Below are positions 1-13,800 of a stretch of DNA of 64,000 bases, in pieces. The translations under genes and the position numbers were made by a program. The notes under the pieces were generated by a model. That model saw only the letters and a program-made list of their open reading frames with translations. It was not told the DNA's origin and did no database searches. Each line of letters starts with the position of its first letter. Position 1 is the first letter of the stretch. This stretch comes from Otis tarda (Eukaryota; Chordata; Aves; Otidiformes; Otididae). Location of the stretch: NCBI GenBank assembly GCA_026413225.1, contig CM048553.1, positions 133,082,190-133,146,189 of the forward strand. The letters run 5' to 3'.

Positions 1-607
1 GCTAAAAATGACCACCCAACTTACCGAATTCATTTAACACAAAGTCAAAATATGTTGTATCTCAATATTTAGGAATTAAAAAGTGCCAATAGTCTATTAA
101 AAAAGTAATAAAATCAAGCCACTGCTATGAGGTAGAACAGCTTACAAAGAAATAAAACACACTTAAAAGGAATCCACACACAAGACCAAAAAAAAAAAAA
201 AACAAACCAAACCACAAACAGTTAAAGACATTAGTTGTTTAAATGTAGTATTCTACAAGCTGAGAAAGTCAGAGAACAGAAATGACAATGCTACGTGCAT
301 CACATAGAGGCAGGCAGAGACGCTGCCACCTGCAACCCTACCAGAAAAATAACAGAATCAGTGGTGGTAACGGCATACGTTGCTTCTCTTGGATATGTAA
401 GATACACACCACAGAACTCTTCTGCATCAGTAAGGACATAAAAGCAGATTTTGCGGCAAGTTGCTCAGCTCTCCTAAAACAGATGCTGAGGGTTCTTGGT
501 AGATTAACTTTTAGAAGTGCTAGGTATGTTAACAGCATAAATTTTTTTCACTGATCACCTGCTTAAATCAAAAATGCAACTACTTGGGAAAAGCTAAAGA
601 AACCTAC
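1..607 (-). other. TPD52 intron following exon 608-709 (partial)
   Basis: AT-rich intron sequence starting with the donor GTAGGT at 607. No further TPD52 exon and no other gene is visible. It holds the A15 tract described separately. Confidence 0.85.
188..222 (+). repeat. A15 run followed by A/C-only tail
   Basis: Fifteen A followed by about 20 bases made only of A and C, in the TPD52 intron downstream of exon 608-709. On the sense strand this is a G/T-rich stretch ending in T15. Confidence 0.9.
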
Positions 608-709
608 CTGACATCTTCAAACTTCTTGGTTATAACTGAACCAACGGATGAAAAAGCAGCAGAAGCCTTCTGACCAGCCTGAGATAGGGTTTCTGATGTT
701 TTCTTGTAT
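608..709 (-). CDS. TPD52: TPD52 shared coding exon 4
   Basis: This 102-nt exon completes the Ala codon and encodes YKKTSETLSQAGQKASAAF, then SSVGSVITKKFEDV and two bases of the next codon. It follows a good acceptor (TTCTAACACAG|AT) and ends at GTCAG|GTAGGT. It carries the most conserved part of the family after the coiled coil. The human equivalent has KKLEDV, so the Phe here is a small difference. The next exon (NSPTFKSFEE segment) is not found between 1 and 607 and must lie to the left of the window. Confidence 0.97.
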
Positions 710-3700
710 CTGTGTTAGAACAAAATTAAGTCTGTAGTTGTTTTAATAGAACATATAAAGAACCTTTTAGTGTATGTAAATTTATATCAAACTCAGAGGT
801 ATACTTCAACTTCATGGTCAAATGGTAAAGCTACTTAAGAGATTATTTTGGACCACTGCAATTCCTTCAGATCATGTTCATCAGCATGCACCTCACCCCC
901 AGAACAGATGCTATCTGCTAAAGCAAAAAAAAAAAAAAAACCCTAAACAAACAAACAAAAATAAAAACCCAAAACAAAACCACACACAACCAAACAAAAC
1001 AAAACCAAAAAAATCCCAAGAAAAGAACACCATGCACACACACTGAAAAAGAACAGAGGTTTGCTTTTTGTGCCTAGCATCTAAAATCTTGTACCAAATG
1101 GCTCTGTCAATCTTCACATAAAAAATTTGAGGTACATCCTCTTACATTTTGTGTAGTCATGAACTGCAGAAGGCAGTTCACTCTAGACCTTAAGTTAACA
1201 GTTGTGTTTGGCAAGAACATTAACTGTGACTTTTGCACTATTCCCAAGGAGCTCAGTTTACAACATTTTTTTAGGCTGGAAAAGAGGGGCATTCTGTTGG
1301 ACTTAGGACAGTATCTCAGATCTGTCAGACAAAAAGTGTATTAGAATTGCATATATTATGGTCAATCATTCTTATTTTACATGAGATGATGTCGGTAATA
1401 GTGGCCTTCTTTAAAGAAATCTATGATGATTTATCCAGGTAACTGTGTTCTCTACACTCGTCTCATTTCACAGGAACAGAGGGTTTAGACACAACACGAG
1501 AACTACACAGTTTTCACCTCAACAGCTGAGGCAATCATCATGAACTGGTACATACGCTGTGGTTGATGTAACATCTTGCCAGCTTTTGGTAATGTTCTGC
1601 CTTAGTTCCTGTAATGAGTTAATTCCCAGCTTTCTCTTGATTTCTGCTAGATGCTTTTCTTTGGCAGCTAGCACTTGTGAGAGTGTCTGGATTTCCTCTT
1701 CCACCTGTGGCAGCAGAGTTGATGAGAGGTGAGTTAACAAGCAATATACCCAGCAATTTAACTATGTATTTATTACCAGGCATCAGTAATGGGAGGGCTA
1801 ATGCATTTTTAACATTGCCTCACAGTTGGTTCTAAGTACTAAAAGAGAAATCTAATCTACAACAAGAGCTAGTGAGAAAGTAATCTACCTGCAGCTAGCT
1901 CTGTTACTGGAATATGCACAAGGAAGCTGGTAACTAAAAGACTGTACAGTTATACATCATTACCTTTAGACAACATTAGTCTATGTGAAGCTTGAAGATT
2001 AGTCAAACCTGGGACAACTGCCAAGCCTGTATTCTCCTTCCACGTCAGAAGAGATACCAGTATATCACCAACATCAGGAAGCTCAGAGCATGTCTGATCC
2101 ATACACAAGTTTTGTCTCCTTGCTTGAACAGAAAGGTTCTTTTGTGGCTTAAGCCAGCAACTGCAGGCTAGATGCAGCCAGAGGAGTGCCTTCCCCAGAA
2201 CAGGGGTGGAAATGGTGGTAGACTGAGCAGTTAAAAAAACCCCAACCAATCCACAACAACAACAAACACAACACCTTTTCTAGTTGCTGAACACTGTATT
2301 GTTTTTATACTTCCTTCTTTACACAGATGGTCATTTAAGTCTCCCACAGAAGCTTGACTAGATCATGATCAGAGATGTCAAAACAGTTTTACAATGCCAT
2401 TCTGTGGGCTACGTAGATGTGAAAGAGGCACTAAGGACATATGTAAAAAGGCAAAGGCATACATCCAACCCTACTTCCTCATCCAGACTGGACCACCTCT
2501 ATCGGGCTTCCCTCTCATCTAAGCTCCTTTGAGGAAATGCCAGTATCTTCAATGCACCTTTGTTTTGGATACCTGTCCAAAGTCCAGTGTGACACCCTAG
2601 CAGGACTAGATTTCCCTCACCATCTTCAGCTGATTGGTCTGGCATGAAATAATACTCAGGACTACCAAACCCAAGACTGAATTAATGTGCTCATTTCACA
2701 GCTAACCTTTGTTCACCCACTTTAGGCTTAAGTTAGTGTCTTTTATTAGGGTCCTAAAGTCACATAGAGCTACAAAAGAAAAAAAAAAGACTCAATAAAG
2801 CTTGACTTTGTCAACTTTTTAAACGCATGTATCAGGCTTGAATATTTGACTGTCCTTTGAAGAGTGCCTCTTTAACTCACTTTTAAAAAAACTTCTGCTG
2901 TATGAACTATGGACAAGAATAGTTACATGGTTAGACATGAGCAAAACAGTGTCTACACGGATAAGCATCCTTCATGAAAACAACAGCTTTAGTTACTCCC
3001 CACCAGTTGAGACAATACTAGGTTTTGGCTTCCAACCATGTTCTCTGACAGCTTATTTATCCCCTTCTCACTTGAGGGGGAAAGAAAAAAAAAAAAAAAA
3101 AAAAGGGTTAGGCATTTATGCATCTTGGTTTAAAGATCTGTACACTCAGCACTTCTAGCTTAATTCCCCATAGCTAGAACTGGCTGTTCTTTTCTCCCTG
3201 ACACCTTCCCTTTCCCTCCCCGCATACACAGGAGTGCCCTAACCAGCCTTACACAGTCACAGAATAAATATGCAAAACATTAACTGTACATTCAAAGACA
3301 GCATTATCCCAGATTTTCATTCTCAAAAACAGTTTAAGAGCTATTTGCAAGAGATTTACCTTAGCAAGCTCTTTTCTTAGCTCATCCTGTTCTTCTTCTG
3401 AGAGCGTTTCTGCCATGCCAACTGTAGCAGCAGCATCCTCTCCAACCTCAGGTATAGAGTCACTTCTCAATAGCCCTTGAGGTGAATAAAACATTACAAA
3501 TCAGATCATCACATCTGCCAGACAGCAGCTAACGTTAATATACAGCCCTTTTGTGGCAGTGCACAAAGAAAACTGCTGAGAGAACACCAAAGTCATACTC
3601 TCGAGTACGACGGCATACAGGAAACCAGAGGCATTTTTCTGGCTGTTTCCTTCTATGAAGTTGTATTAAAGCTCTATATAATTGCAACTCCTGCTATAAT

Positions 3701-4796
3701 AGGAGACTGGAAACATGCAGAGGACAACACATCCCATTGCTCTGACAGAAACCAAGGTGCAAAACACTACATCCCAATCAGTGGTTCCTACACAACCTCT
3801 GCCCAGCAACCCATGGGCTCTCTGCTCTCTTGCTCATGCAGCAGAGAAACTCTGGAATCTTTGTAGCTTACCCTTACAACATACAGTTTGCCAGAATTAA
3901 GGAATCCTGTTCTAATTTGCAAAGAGACCAGTTTGCAGAAAAACTGAATGGACTCCCAGAACTAATTCTCTATTCAAGAGGTAAAACAACTTTATAGATA
4001 GTAAAAAATAAATGAAATTTTTAAAACTTAAAATAGAAGGAAAAAAAACCCTAGAATTGTTTGTAAGGAGAGAGGGTGTGTATGTGTGTATATATGTGTC
4101 TATATATGCATATAAATATATAATTCCGACAAGTTGAGGACATATTAAGTTCCCTTACTAGTCACTGTAGTGATTAACCAGATAAAATTCCATCCTTATT
4201 TCAGCAGCTGCTGATAGCTCTCCATACTACCATTTGGTCTGGAAATCCAAAAACTCATTAATGTGCAATGAGAGCACCACTATGATTTCATTGTGAGGCC
4301 TGAAATCAAATAGCTATATCACAATCAACTGAGGAGTCAGGGGAAAAAAAAATATTTCTCCAAGTCTAATTAGTTGTAGGTATTCTACGAAACACGCTCC
4401 TACCAGCTGTCAAGCCTAAGAAAAGAAGAGGCCTTGTTCTTGATCAAGTTACTGAACTCAAGTAAAGCTCAATTCCACAAATTCTTTCCAAAATAGTATG
4501 ATTTTGCCTATATTTGTGTCCAGAACACTTGTCCTCTAGAAGCACACTGCTGCGTGAGTAAATGGTAAATTACCATGGAGCACACTGAGAAGGAAGCACA
4601 CAGAAAGCAACTGAACCTCCATTCTGCGTTTTATGAAATCTATACCATGTTTTCCCAGAGATTTATGTCTGTCTTATACACAAACATAGTGTAGTTCCTA
4701 CAGGTGTCCCAACACACTATTTGCTGGTAGAAATCCAAGGCAGGAAAAAAAAGTTCAAGTCTAATATTCAAACCAAAGCACAGCACTACAGCACCC

Positions 4797-4827
<31 letters not shown>

Positions 4828-7800
4828 ATGACAAACCAAAAAAAACCCCAAACAAACAACAACACATGGCTCATGTCTCACAATCAGGTAATTTTTGTTT
4901 TATGCATCAACATATTTCCTTTCCTTAACATCAAATGGTTAATAATGACATACCTTTTGGTCAAATTGCTATTTATTTTATTAATTACATATGCCTATTC
5001 TGAAGGAAAATGAACAATTTAAACTGCGTTTTGCCCTGACACTCTATGACCCCCAGTACATTCGCCTCTGACTCCTGACCTTGTTCTCCATCTGCAGGCC
5101 CTTCAGGGACTACAGAGCTTGCCGACACAAAAGCTGTTTCAGAATGTTTGCAAGTACCAAAGACCGCGCTGACTCCAGAGCATTAGCACATCCAGCTAAA
5201 AGTCTGTTCAATCTGGTTATGAAGAGTCATCTGGATTAGCTCACCAAAAATAGATCAAGTGAATCCAGCAGTAGGCAAACATGCTGGATTGTCTCCCGCA
5301 GCAATAGCTTCTGTTTTGGGAATGTACATTTTCTTTGGAAAACCAGTGTTTTAAGGGAGTTTGTGCTGCTTGTTGCCTACATTGAACTTAAGATACAATG
5401 CTAAGAAACAAGGGAATGATCCCTCCTCCCCATTTCTAGATCTTTTAGGAAGACCTTCTGCTCCCCTCCCACTTATTACTTCTTTTTTAGCTCCATTTGA
5501 AATGTACAAACACCTTCCCATCAGTCTTTATTCTGGCACCTCCCTTCTCATCCCCTGTTACTGTTCACCTCTCTGCTCACTTTGCTCCCAGTTTACTTCC
5601 AATTTGCAGGACAGGGGGTTCATCTGTACTACAGGAAGGCCGTGCTAGGCAGCCTGACCAAGAGCAGATAACACCCCACAAACCTCCACAATGGCATGAC
5701 TATAACCCAAACACACCTCATGAACTAAGGCTGACAGACAGTAAGATCCTGGCTTTGAGCAAGCTTTGTATGGAAAGGTGCACAGCCTACCTCAGATATT
5801 TTTGTGGGGTGTGGGGCAAGAAACCAGGGAAATAGCAGTCAGCCAACAGATGGCTCAATTTGTTAAGAGAGTATTTCTCACTTGCGATCTTCTCTGTTCA
5901 CCAGCAGAACTGTTGTTATAGGCTTCCAACTTGTTACCTTTCATTATATTAGTTTTCTTGCCTCTTTAGAGTTGCAAAGGACTTAAAATTCAATCATTTG
6001 GTACTCTGATTGCTAGAACCAAGTTTAGCTGAGCACTACACATCTCAAACTCTTAAACAGAATAAAAACTCTGCTGGGGAGAAAAAATTGGCAAGACTTA
6101 TCCAGGACTGCCAAACTTACCTAATTTTAACATCTGTTTTTAGGTGTCTATTTCTAAGATTAACATATTATCTCAGCAGCTTATTAGATCTACTTAAATT
6201 AACCAAATAAAGACACGAACAAGTGAGGTGATTAGGACTCCACAGATCACGTTCAAAGAAACGGCACATAAGTCCCTGTTTTTCTGCAAGGATTAGGCAA
6301 AGCATTAGAGTCATTCAATTTACACTCAGGTTTTCTAGTTTGGGGTTTGCTTTGGTTGGTTACAACTCAAGTTCTCTATTTGGACCAGAAGTTCCTACCT
6401 CTTTCTGGCCTGAATTCAGAGATGAGCAGTAAATTAGCAGTTTAAGGAAGCACTGGTCATTTCAGATGAGCAGCCACTGGGGCAGGGGAGGGTTAGCCTT
6501 CACGGAGCTTTATCTTTAGACGGACATATTCTGAGTCAGACACTCAGAATCAGCATTTTGGCTATCACTATACAGCTGGCAAAGCGAAAGCAAAAAAGGA
6601 GCTTGTTAGAGTTCAGGAGAACAAGCTGTTACAAGATTATAAGATCACTCCAACATCTGAGTAATGTACAGTGCTACAGAGGATATTTATTTTGCAATAT
6701 ATAAGAAAGATCAAATTTAAGTGCTTCCCATTCATCTCTCTGAAAAAGCCAAAGCGAGACATATTTCTTCAACTCAGGAGTTCTGAAGTTCTTGGACTTC
6801 TCCCAGACATTAATCATATATTCATTCAAAGTGAATGAAAAAGAAAAAAAAAAAAAAAAAAAACAAAAACCAACAGTAAGGGTTGGTGCTTATGGTGATG
6901 CATCACCATCAGATACAAGGGACTGCTCCCCCCCACCCCGTCTTTAGAAAAGGCGGAGATGCAGTAATTGCAGAAGTGAAAGCTGACCACTGTTCCCCAG
7001 AGGCCACAAGCTCACTGAGTTCACAGAGGGGTTTGTTTTACTTCACACAGATGTTCCTCAATGGATGCATGTTTCGTTCAGATTTTAACAAACTAACTCA
7101 TCAAAAAAAAGTCAACGCCTCTGTAACTTTGCTTTGTCACACCTGAAGTAGGCATCATGAAATAAAGTTTACTCTTTAATTACTCCATGAGATCACATCC
7201 AGCAGCACGGAATGGAAAGGAAAGGTGGTCAAACCAGATTAGGATGCATTGGGAGGCACAGCTGTAGGTGTTCTGTACAACAGTTTACCAGCTAGAAATG
7301 AGTAGGGTTAAGCACTAGATGGATGCTGCTGCAGCACAGCACGTAACAGCCACTTCCTCAGGGGGAGTGCAAGTACAGTTAGTATCTGCAGGCATAAGAT
7401 TTACAGCATTTTAAATGCTAGGTAGAGCAGAGCAAAGGTTTTAGAAGGCATTTTTGTTAATTGGTGATATTTTCAGTACTAAGGCAAGAGTAGATGTTAG
7501 ACTATCCGGAGCTCTGAAGTCATACGAATTGCATACATGCAATTCCTACCTCTCCCCTCAAAAAAGCTAATAGTCAAACTAGGCCAGTTACTCCAGTCTT
7601 GCAGGACTTGCTCTTTTGTTCCTAATTTTTTTGCTCAGTTCTTTTTCTCCTCAAACTGTCTTTCTACTGCATCGAGAAAAAACAAATAAAGTATGGATGG
7701 TAAATGCACAGCACACGAGATATTACCTACGTGACACACCAAAGCCAGTAAACTACCAGAGTTAACAGCAGGTCAATTTTTGCTTTCATTTACACCTGCA

Positions 7801-10800
7801 TTTCAGCCAAAATTTATAGATTCTTAAAGTGAGAAGTTCCTTTTTACAGATATTAATCACTAAGCTTTTCACATAGAGGTTTTGAAAAAGAAAGAGAAGG
7901 AAGTTACCAGACTTCGCCAGTGTCGGTGATCCAGGTGGAGAAAGGTTTATGCTAGGTGACAGGTAAAGATAGTTTCTGTTCACTCCGGCATTGAAATCGA
8001 AGGGAGATTTGTAATCCTCATACAGATCCATGCCAGAAGATTCAGAGTGCGCAGCTGTCCTCTTCTTCCACTGAAGCATTCATCTTCGCTTTCTGGGGCA
8101 AGCCAGACAGCAGGATTCAGAAACCCTCCGTTTCTTCACATGACACTCACTACAGCTCCTCATAAAATTCAGCTCACTTATGCCTCTGTTAGATTTGATA
8201 GAGCCATCGAGCAAGTGATTTCTTAGCCATCTTGTAGCTGCTGCTGTTTACATGGCATAGAGCTAAGTTCCTGTAAATTTATAACTGGGACCGTTCCTTT
8301 AACAAACATTCACAGCACACCATTCATGGCTTCTGGAAACACCTTTGTCTTCTGCATCAAGAATTTTCAGTCATTTAAATAAAAAAAGGTCAGCTGACTG
8401 CAGCTACACCAGGATATCCTTAATCTTCTAGGACACAAAAGGATTACTAGCCGTAATCTATCCTATATACCATCTGTGTAGGACTTTTTCCTCTGATTAA
8501 TGGAAAATTCTGTGTGTGTAACTATTTCTTCAGCTGCTTCCACCAGTGTAATAACCAGCAACCAGAACCCAGTCTCTCCTGCCCAGGTATCACACTGCAG
8601 TGTGAGCTCAGAGTAGGAGAAAGCAGCACTCATCTCTGAGGCTATGCTATAAACACCACCTAGGTTTTTTTAATGAACATGCTAATGTGCATTATGATTT
8701 TTGCCCATGAGGCTAAACATATCTCAGTATGAGGGGTACAGGGATTTTTAAAGACAAAATTATTGACATGCACTGCCTTATGTCCTTGGTGCTTCAGGCA
8801 GAGTCATTTAGAGCAGCCAGTTATGCCATCAACTCGTAACACTGGAATGCGTCGTCCTGATGAAAGATATTTATGTTTTGAAAGATCAGCTTGCGTAAGC
8901 CATCTGACTTCATGCTGGTGGTATAAGATTTAGCCCTGGAAAGCCGAAGTGCTTCTTACCTAAAAGAGGCACTCAGTTTTGCAGTGCTTCACTACATTTT
9001 TTTTCTTCCAAGGTCAGCTTCTTTCAGTGAAAAAAAACAAGCTTACTAGCAGTGTAAATCACTGTTACAGCCCAGCAAGAACTTCCAGCCCCAGCCCTTC
9101 GCCTGGGCTCTTCACTGCAGCCTACACACAGAGGAGCATGATCAAATGGAAGTTAATCTTTTCCTCCATCGTAAGAGTGATGTTTTAAGACAGAGCCAAT
9201 CAGAGACATTACGCCACCCTTCGCTCAAAGCTGCAGAAGTGAAGGAACCTTGCAGCATATGCAAGTCAAGCCTGGGCAATGTATTCCCTGGGGATATAAG
9301 AAGAAAGTGTACCACTTTGAAGGTTTAACTTCCCATTTCCACTGCAGTCAGCGGGCACAGGAGCAGACCTTCCAGCTAATTAAAGAGCAGTTCCTTTACA
9401 CTGTAGACCTACATTGGCTTCTGGTGCAGACTACCTGCAGGCTCATATAATGAGAGCACCAGAGCCTGAAATATAGGTCTCTGCTATTTTCCCAGTCCAC
9501 TGAAAAGATGAAAATATAATGCCCCTCTGCATTTCTGACACGTGGATGTGACATCTGCCAGAAATACTGCAAATTTCACCTCACAAAGGTCAAAGCTTTG
9601 GTCACAGATTCTAGTTACAGCATCCAGAAGCAGCAGAGAACTGTAGCACAGCTGCAGTAGTAATATACTATTAATCAAGCACACTAATACGGGTAGCTAC
9701 TGATTCTGCTTTGCTTTTTCCCTCGTGTAACTCAGCAGACAGGGACTGCCTTCTGTACAAAAGGCTCAGGCTGTAGTTGAACTAATGGGATTAGACAAAA
9801 AGACAAGTTATCAGATGTGGCACACTGGAAGAGCTGGGTGTTTTCTACCATTGCTCTCCCAACACAGAGAGTAAAGGTGAGACTACCACCTAGGACTTTT
9901 TCCCAACCCCGGAGAATCATTCAGTGTAACACCAGTCAACGCTAGCAAGCTACGACAACTGAAAGTAGCTATTACAGGAAAAGAAACCCCTCATGAAGAT
10001 CTGTTGTTTATCCCTGCTAACTATCAGGAATACCATTTCCTGGCCAAGGGCATTTACTGGAGTCAAGACTTACATTCTTCTCATTTACTGGAAACTCTCT
10101 GTGTTCAGTTGTACCCCATAACATCCATTTTAAAAAATCTGTTACTGTTCCTGCATCTTTATTGTGCAAAAAGTTGGTTTCATGACCCTAGAGATACCTG
10201 GATTGCACTGACCTGGCCTGTCACTGCTAGACAGAAGCGTGTATGAGCCAAACTCTCCAACACATCTTCATTGTAGTCAGAGACACAAGTACAAGACATT
10301 GCCCACGTCTAGAACATACCTTTGGCGTTACAGGAAAGGTTTGCTGCGTTGCCAATCTGAGCCTCCACATCAGAGGCTGAATTCTGCTTTTGCTTTGGCT
10401 TATGCATAGCCTGAACACGACTCCAAAAGTCACCTGAGACAATTCTCTAGTTTTTAGAAATATTACTGTCCTAAAATCATTGCCAAGAGAAGGACCGTGC
10501 AAGCACTCCTTACTTCAAAACTACCTTCTTCGCTCAGATTAATCTAGCTTATAGTGGCCATACAGCTGGGTTGCTATAGCACCTCCCAAACAAGCCACCT
10601 AAACACATCAGCCTCCTGCTGCTCACTCATTCAGCTACAAATAAATCCTACCTGGTGATGAAAGAAGCTGTCTCACCGAACAAGCTTCTTCCTCATCACC
10701 TAGGGAAGTTTGATGGTCTTCACCTAGAAACACAAGCAAATCCAGCTGTAAGGAGAAAGGACTGTTGTCCACCCTTCTAAACCTGCTGTAGGAATGACAG

Positions 10801-13800
10801 GTAGCCTAGAAGTTATCCTATCTCATCTGCTTCAGGGAAGAAAAGTACTCCCCTGCTAGCCCTAACAGTCAGTTTATCCCCTTCTTCCCCAGTAGCTCCT
10901 TAGTACACCCACGGATTCAGGGCAGAGCAAGGCAGCACTCCCCCATACTGCCTGAAAGCAGGCTGAAGAAGATAGGCCCCGCTGGCTTTTAGTGTAGTGC
11001 ATTTGAAGAGGAATGAGTTTTTCTCCACGGGACTTTCCAAATTAAAGTCATGGCCTCAAGTAAACAAAGCAGGATGAGGATGACAGACAGCAGCCACATG
11101 GAACCGAAAAGAAAGGTTTTGCTCTGCAGTGTGAAGCTTTTTGACAAGTTTAACAACTCTTGGCAGTCTGAACATAGCGAGGTAATGTCAGGAATCAAGA
11201 TTTCTCTACACTGTGAAAACAGGCCCATTATGAGGCTTTTCTAAAGGGCCTTCCCATGACCAAAATATCCCGCTGCACGGCCTTTCTCCTCCTCACCGTA
11301 ATTCAGAGCACATGTAGCTTGCTGGAGGTGGAACTGAAGCTGTAGAGCCATACCCTTCTAGATGTACCCCGCCTTCCCAGTGCACGACACACGTTTTAGA
11401 GCTGAAGCTTAAGGTTAGACTTCGGTTATGTGGCTTAGAGTAGTACCTTTGTTCTTTGCCCTGCGTAGCGAATTCAGTTGTTACAGGTGTACTTTGGTTG
11501 TCACTGCAGGCACCAGCTGCAAGCCGTACCTGAAGAGATCTTAAAGCCTAAGGAGACATCCGCTCCAGAGACAAGTAGCAGCAGGGTTTTGCTCACTGTG
11601 CAAGAGATTTAACTGAAGATTTTGCTGTTTCAGAACAAGTACTCATTTGCCCTTAACAACTCGTGATACCAAAGAGGTTGGTACTTAAGTCATCTATGCT
11701 ATTTTAGAAGCTGATGTTTGAGAGACTGGCATGAAGGGAGATAACTTCTGTCAAGAATCCTTGAACCAATTACTGACCAGTTCAACTGAATGTAATAAAG
11801 TGTCTCAGAAAGGCTAGGCAAGCCTCAAAGCATTACCATCACAACTCCTAACATTAATCATGTTGTTATCTCCTCTGTTAAGGTTAGAGACTGTGCTTAA
11901 AGCTTCCCCAGGTAACTATTTAGCATCAGCAGTCAGCACAGATTGGGCACATCATGAATCATAAGGGAGGGAACTTCCTGCACAGCTAGAAAAGCTGTTA
12001 CGTTTGAGCAAACACTGTGAACCAGATATGTGCCTGCATAGTCTCAGACATCGTTCTTTCTTCAGGTACCACCTGCTAGCCAGGTCTGCAGCTTTCACCT
12101 TAGCTCTAGCAGCAATTTCAGTAAAGCAATATAATATTAAAGCACTTCTACCTTGTTGGTAGCTAAGAAAGGATAAGATGTTACGGTAGGCTTGCTGAGA
12201 AGCTGCTTTTAGAATCATAGAATGGTTAGAGTTGGAAGGGACCTTCAAAGGTCATCTAGTCCAACCTCCCTGAAAGGAGCAGGGACATCCCCGACTAGAT
12301 CAGGGGATGTTTCCAGGGATGGGGCTTCCACCACCTCTCTGGGCAACCTGTTCCAGTGTTCTACAACTCGCATTGTAAAAAATTTTTTCTTAATATCTGA
12401 TCTAAATCTACCTCCCTCTATTTTAAAACCATTACCCCTCATCCTGTCACAACAGGCCCTACTGAACAGCCTCTCCCCATCTTTCCTGTAGGCCCCCTTG
12501 AGGTACTGGAAGACCACTATCGGGTCTCCCCAGAGCCTCCTCTTCTCCAGGCTGAACAGCCACAACTCTCTCAGCCTAAGCCCCAACTCTCTCAGCCTTT
12601 AGGTCTAGCAAAACAGTCTTTTTTTATATATTAAAAAGTTATACCCCTCTTTCACTAAAGAAATGAAACCTAGCTCAAGTATGACTGAATACAATCTCTG
12701 GGCTATTAAGAAATTAAGCTACGTATTCAGTAGCATTTCATACAAAGAGTCAAACGCAAAGACTACCACTAGTGCCTCAGGATTGGAGGAAGGCAGAGGC
12801 TACTCTAGGACAACATCCAAACCATACTTTGGATAAAGCTACCTAAATCGCCGATCCACAAGATCTGTGCCTAATCAAATTAGAGTTCTGCTGCTATGTA
12901 GGCACCTTCGCCATCTTGGAAGTCCTCTGCATCCTGTTTAAGCACAGAGATGCTGAACTTGTGCACCATAGCCCATACTTTTGGCAAGCCTACCACAATT
13001 CCAGCACTTAATTCAGCAAGCAAAAGAGGATAGGGGAACACGAGGGGAAGAGTTTGTTGCCAAAGAGGGGGGAAGAGGCACTTGTGTTTTGGGGCCATAG
13101 CAAAAAGATTCAATCTCTTATTTCAAGGCTGATTGTTAAGATTCAACTGCCAGCGCAGCCTACACCTAGTTTTAATTTGCATCTTCTGCAGTCTGCTAAC
13201 AGGCAGATTGACTGGAGGCCTTCCAGTAACTGCGGCTGGGGTGAAGACTTCCAGTCAGATCTTTGCCCATCCCCACCTCTCCCAGGTCGATCCCAATCAG
13301 GCAGCAACAGTCAAGCTCCTCTCTCCACTCCAACTGAGTTTTATAGGGCATAAGCCATTTGAACAGCCATAAACCTACTTAAGCATCTTAAGCCAATCTA
13401 GGTTCTGTAGCATCAATTTGATCTTCAAAGTCTTACCAGTTTACGGACAAGTAAAGCCTTTCAGCACCTTATCCAAGGCCTTAAAACTGCATTAAGAGAG
13501 AAAGATGCTGTGAAGCAATAGGGCAGAAGCCCAAACATTAAGCAAGCCTTAAATTAGTACATTTGTGCTCCCATTTCCATGTTGTGCTCTCTCTCCCCTC
13601 CCTTTAACAGCAGATACCTCTTTCAGCCCCCAAGATTTGTGCGTGACATGAATGGAGCTGCACAGCTATAGCAGTTGAACAGTATGAGCACAGGCTGTTA
13701 GTAATGGTCAGCAGACTGTGGCTTAAGGGTTTAGTCATTTGCTGTCTTCTAGCAGACTCCAACTCAATACCACCATAATAATCTCATTAGTTCAGCCTCC

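Larger units (their letters stand above)
3476..7907 (-). other. TPD52 intron between alternative first exon and shared exon 2
   Basis: 4,432 bases of AT-rich intron with the A29, A20 and TG/TA repeats listed separately. Open frames up to 112 codons (for example around 5497-5835) have no recognisable content. Confidence 0.85.
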
